Shown: positions 6,257 through 7,973 of the stretch, one piece after another | Layout: each line of letters opens with the position of its first letter | How positions within the stretch are numbered: the stretch's first letter is position 1 | Assembly: GCA_013203365.1 (NCBI GenBank) | Contig: JABMQG010000549.1 | Coordinates: forward strand, 1-7,973 | DNA length: 7,973 nt | Direction of reading: 5' to 3' | Source of the DNA: Planctomycetota bacterium | Lineage (GTDB): Bacteria; Planctomycetota; Phycisphaerae; SM23-33; FEN-1343 | Translations under genes and position numbers: made by a program | Notes under the pieces: model-generated | The model's input: only the letters and a program-made list of their open reading frames with translations | What the model was told of the DNA's origin: nothing | Databases searched by the model: none

Positions 6257-7228
6257 TCAGAATTCGTACTTGACCTGAATTCCGAGCGAGCAATCCGCCC
6301 TGGCGTTAGCGATGTTGCCCAACAACCCGTATATGCCGGTGACGGTCAGGCGGTCGTTGACGATCCAACTGGCTGATAAGGCGTGCCAATTATCTTCCCT
6401 GTCCACAAGAGTGGCAATCGTGCTGTAGGGGTTGTTCTTCTCACGAAATTCGTAGGCGAGGCAGATATTGTCCAGAGGCAGACAGGCGACATTGCCCTCG
6501 AAGGTTAGGTTGTGCTCGCCGCCAAAACCTAATAAGCCCAATTGCGAGGCATTGCTGTATCGCAAGCCGCCGGTAAGGATGACGGGTCGGCCGAAAGCAA
6601 GCGTCGGAAACATCTTCGAGGCGGTTAGCGTGTAGTCCACGCTGTTGTCTTTTTCGTAGCCAATGCTTTTGAGCGCGCCGCCTAGGCTTTTATCGATTCC
6701 CTTGATGGCGTCGTTGTACTTAAAGTGAACTCCCGCCGTGACGGCCGGCAGCGGCAGGTCGAAGCTGTTTTCCGGGAGGATGTTGAAACGGGCGTTGAAG
6801 TGGTGCAATTGGACGTGGTCCCGACCCATGTCCAGTCCGGCCTTCGCAATGTCGTCGTATAGAGAGCCTGTGTCCAGATAGTTGTACGCATACCCAAGCT
6901 CCAAACGATTCCAGAACACTTGGGTGACGGAAACGACCTGCAGCTTCTTACTGCCCATATTGATGAAAGTGTACGCCGCCGAGGGCAGTGAAGAACAAAC
7001 TTCCCCTGGGGTTCCGGCATTGCAAAGGTACGCCATAGGCGTGATAGCGCCACCGGCGTAGCCTTCGATACAAAGGAAGGGCAATGGCGGGGCCTTGGCC
7101 GGCGCAGCCGAGCCGGCCGATGCTTCAGGTTCACTTCCCTCGGTTGACATATCACCGGCCCAAGCCGGTAACGCCAGTGTCGCGAGGATCATGCAACTCA
7201 TCACCAAAAGTCTTGCATGTGTTGCCAT
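6257..7228 (-). CDS. DUF3034-family outer-membrane beta-barrel protein
   Basis: This is a 323-residue secreted protein of unknown function. Residues 1-24 are a signal peptide (hydrophobic core about 7-21, AWA cleavage site before Gly25), followed by a low-complexity Ala/Glu/Ser/Pro linker (25-50). From about residue 54 it follows the pattern I recall for DUF3034: GYAGGAITPMAY near the start, alternating amphipathic strands, YTLTASKMFPTL, the conserved GGLRYSNASQLGLLGFGG (220-237), LAYEFREKNNP and the terminal IYGLLGNI then IQVKYEF. The final residue is Phe, as expected for Bam-inserted barrels. Six cysteines remain in the mature part (53, 68, 78, 249, 256, 313), which is unusual for a barrel. 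ATG 7228 was chosen over an in-frame ATG at 7267 because AAGGAG precedes it by 8 nt and the signal peptide then starts cleanly. It is monocistronic, with its own promoter and terminator. Confidence 0.8.
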   Translation of the reverse strand: MATHARLLVMSCMILATLALPAWAGDMSTEGSEPEASAGSAAPAKAPPLPFLCIEGYAGGAITPMAYLCNAGTPGEVCSSLPSAAYTFINMGSKKLQVVSVTQVFWNRLELGYAYNYLDTGSLYDDIAKAGLDMGRDHVQLHHFNARFNILPENSFDLPLPAVTAGVHFKYNDAIKGIDKSLGGALKSIGYEKDNSVDYTLTASKMFPTLAFGRPVILTGGLRYSNASQLGLLGFGGEHNLTFEGNVACLPLDNICLAYEFREKNNPYSTIATLVDREDNWHALSASWIVNDRLTVTGIYGLLGNIANARADCSLGIQVKYEF

Positions 7229-7236
7229 TCTTGTGG

Positions 7237-7242
7237 CTCCTT
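7237..7242 (-). promoter_or_regulatory. Shine-Dalgarno that fixes the DUF3034 gene start
   Basis: AAGGAG on the minus strand, 8 nt before ATG 7228. The upstream in-frame ATG at 7267 has no comparable site. Confidence 0.75.
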
Positions 7243-7273
7243 GCTTAAGACTATTCCTCAGATACATACATTA

Positions 7274-7290
7274 TCCACGACCATCGTGGA
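7274..7290. promoter_or_regulatory. Dyad operator candidate, promoter-proximal copy
   Basis: TCCACGA (7274-7280), CCA, TCGTGGA (7284-7290) is a perfect 7-bp inverted repeat. It lies just downstream of the -10 box of the DUF3034 promoter, within the early transcribed region, where a bound protein would block transcription. It could instead act as an RNA hairpin in the 5' UTR. Confidence 0.45.
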
Positions 7291-7300
7291 CTGCCCGACG

Positions 7301-7328
7301 ATTCTATACAGTTTCCAGACCCTGTCAA
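7301..7328 (-). promoter_or_regulatory. Near-consensus sigma-70-type promoter of the DUF3034 gene
   Basis: On the minus strand TTGACA (7323-7328, 6 of 6) and TAGAAT (7301-7306, 5 of 6) are spaced by 16 bp. Transcription would begin near 7294, giving a 5' UTR of about 65 nt that includes the dyad at 7274-7290. Confidence 0.7.
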
Positions 7329-7375
7329 TACTGTTTGCGGTTCTTTTGGGCCGACATTTCCCATATGGATTTCTG

Positions 7376-7392
7376 CCCACGACCATCGCGGG
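7376..7392. promoter_or_regulatory. Dyad operator candidate, distal copy
   Basis: CCACGACCATCGCGG (7377-7391) matches the promoter-proximal element at 14 of 15 positions and keeps an inverted repeat with one mismatched pair (CCCACGA / TCGCGGG). It lies about 50 bp upstream of the -35 box; the two centres are 102 bp apart. Confidence 0.4.
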
Positions 7393-7781
7393 CCTTTTCG
7401 ATGATTTTATCACCTCTCCGGACATCGTAAAGCTCTTTCCGGACGCTAGCAAGCAGGCATTGGCCGCATCGGGCCGTGATCCTACCCGAAACTCACCTTC
7501 AGTCGAGCGTTGAAGGCATGCATAGACAGATCGTCCCTGTCGGCCCCGCGTCCTCCCGCCATTTCGCCGTGTGCCTCCGTCATCCCGGCACCGGTTCCTG
7601 CGGCCTGAGTCGCCGAATGCGTTCGAGGATGCCCCCGAAGAGCGACCTTGCCGCTTTCACCAATTGCATTGTCCAATCATGCCGTCCGTGACATCGAGAA
7701 AAGCCTTTGTTCATGCGGTCAAACGATTCTCTCTTATACACAAAATAGCGTCTTCATCTGGGAAATCCGGGCTAAGCATCC
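7392..7781. other. Intergenic region without a recognised gene
   Basis: No open frame here has a good start signal or a recognisable family. I see a dyad TGAT-TTT-ATCA (7402-7412), two TCCGGAC motifs 21 bp apart (7417 and 7438) and a 64-codon minus-strand frame (7482-7676, TTG start, no Shine-Dalgarno). That frame ends in HAFNARLKVSFG, which resembles the last strand of a barrel protein and might be a decayed gene fragment. No tRNA or rRNA is visible. Confidence 0.4.
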
Positions 7782-7811
7782 TTGACAAACCCGACAAACC
7801 GACAAGATAAT
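7782..7811 (+). promoter_or_regulatory. Near-consensus promoter of tsaC
   Basis: TTGACA (7782-7787, 6 of 6) and GATAAT (7806-7811, 5 of 6) are 18 bp apart. Three GACAA units (7784, 7793, 7801) fill the -35 and spacer. The start would be near 7818, giving a leader of about 40 nt. Confidence 0.65.
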
Positions 7812-7856
7812 CCCTTACGCTGATTGGACGGTTTTTTTCGACACACTCGGCACACC

Positions 7857-7973
7857 ATGAAGACGGAAATCTACAAAGTACAAGACCATAACGTGGCCTC
7901 GGCGGCCGCACGAGGAGCGGAAGTGTTGGCAGGCGGCGGCCTGGTGGCGTTTCCCACCGAGACCGTGTACGGC
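7857..7973 (+). CDS. tsaC: Threonylcarbamoyl-AMP synthase, TsaC/Sua5/YrdC family (5' part only)
   Basis: Only the first 39 codons lie in the window. The fragment ends with GGGLVAFPTETVYG (26-39), the highly conserved YrdC-domain start: KxR/SxN-type families carry this strand and the PTETVYGLG loop that binds L-threonine/ATP. The enzyme makes threonylcarbamoyl-AMP from threonine, bicarbonate and ATP for the t6A37 modification of ANN-decoding tRNAs. ATG 7857 is the first ATG after an in-frame stop at 7821; there is no Shine-Dalgarno, and the preceding leader contains a T7 run. Whether the full protein is a short TsaC or a long Sua5 with an extra C-terminal domain cannot be seen. It is transcribed from the promoter at 7782-7811. 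Confidence 0.92.
   Translation, partial: MKTEIYKVQDHNVASAAARGAEVLAGGGLVAFPTETVYG

Noticed and set aside
7229..7267. Upstream ATG for the DUF3034 gene
   Set aside because: ATG 7228 has AAGGAG at 8 nt and starts a clean signal peptide; the extra 13 residues lack a ribosome binding site.
7500..7710. SRP-like or other RNA gene in the right intergenic region
   Set aside because: A CAGGCCGCAGGAACC-like stretch on the minus strand recalls SRP domain IV but lacks the correct tetraloop and internal loops.
7711..7911. Minus-strand frame across the tsaC start
   Set aside because: It overlaps a strong plus-strand promoter and the conserved tsaC N-terminus, and shows no family features.
1..7973. Mobile elements, CRISPR arrays, tRNA genes
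   Set aside because: No transposase or integrase motif, no spaced direct-repeat array and no cloverleaf with a T-loop sequence was found on either strand.

Overview
The window reads as chromosomal DNA from a G+C-rich, didermic (Gram-negative type) bacterium. A lipobox LysM lipoprotein, a DUF3034-type outer-membrane barrel with a signal peptide, and pilus/secretion ATPases all point to an outer membrane. A GspE-like ATPase carrying an N-terminal membrane domain next to pilT, plus the style of HisF and DUF3034, make Planctomycetota (Phycisphaerae-like) my best guess, but this is an inference and not proven here. Ordinary sigma-70-like -35/-10 pairs and Shine-Dalgarno sequences are present.

Layout. 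(1) Positions 1-3042, minus strand: a compact operon read right to left, hisF - pilT - a membrane-anchored GspE/PilB-like protein that runs off the left edge. Gaps are 15 and 17 bp, and both downstream genes have good Shine-Dalgarno sequences. (2) Positions 3043-3459: divergent intergenic region with a likely hisF promoter on the minus strand. On the plus strand there is a promoter-like pair, two stem-loops and a Rho-independent terminator, together a candidate small RNA or attenuated leader. (3) Positions 3460-6068, plus strand: a small LysM lipoprotein gene and then recG, separated by a stretch holding a terminator-like hairpin that points the wrong way (minus strand). (4) Positions 6069-6256: convergent gap between recG and the next gene, with a strong terminator serving the minus-strand gene. 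(5) Positions 6257-7228, minus strand: DUF3034 outer-membrane protein with a near-consensus promoter flanked by two copies of a 15-bp dyad element. (6) Positions 7229-7856: long intergenic region ending in a strong plus-strand promoter for tsaC (Sua5/YrdC family), of which only the first 39 codons are in the window.

Functional picture. Most genes are housekeeping (histidine biosynthesis, Holliday-junction/fork reversal helicase, tRNA t6A modification). The accessory interest lies in three places. The GspE-like protein keeps the family fold signature but lacks the Walker A lysine, so it may be a non-hydrolysing membrane partner of the intact PilT encoded just upstream. The plus-strand structured transcript lies upstream of the LysM lipoprotein. 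The paired dyads around the DUF3034 promoter look like a two-operator control region. I see no mobile element, CRISPR array, tRNA or rRNA.
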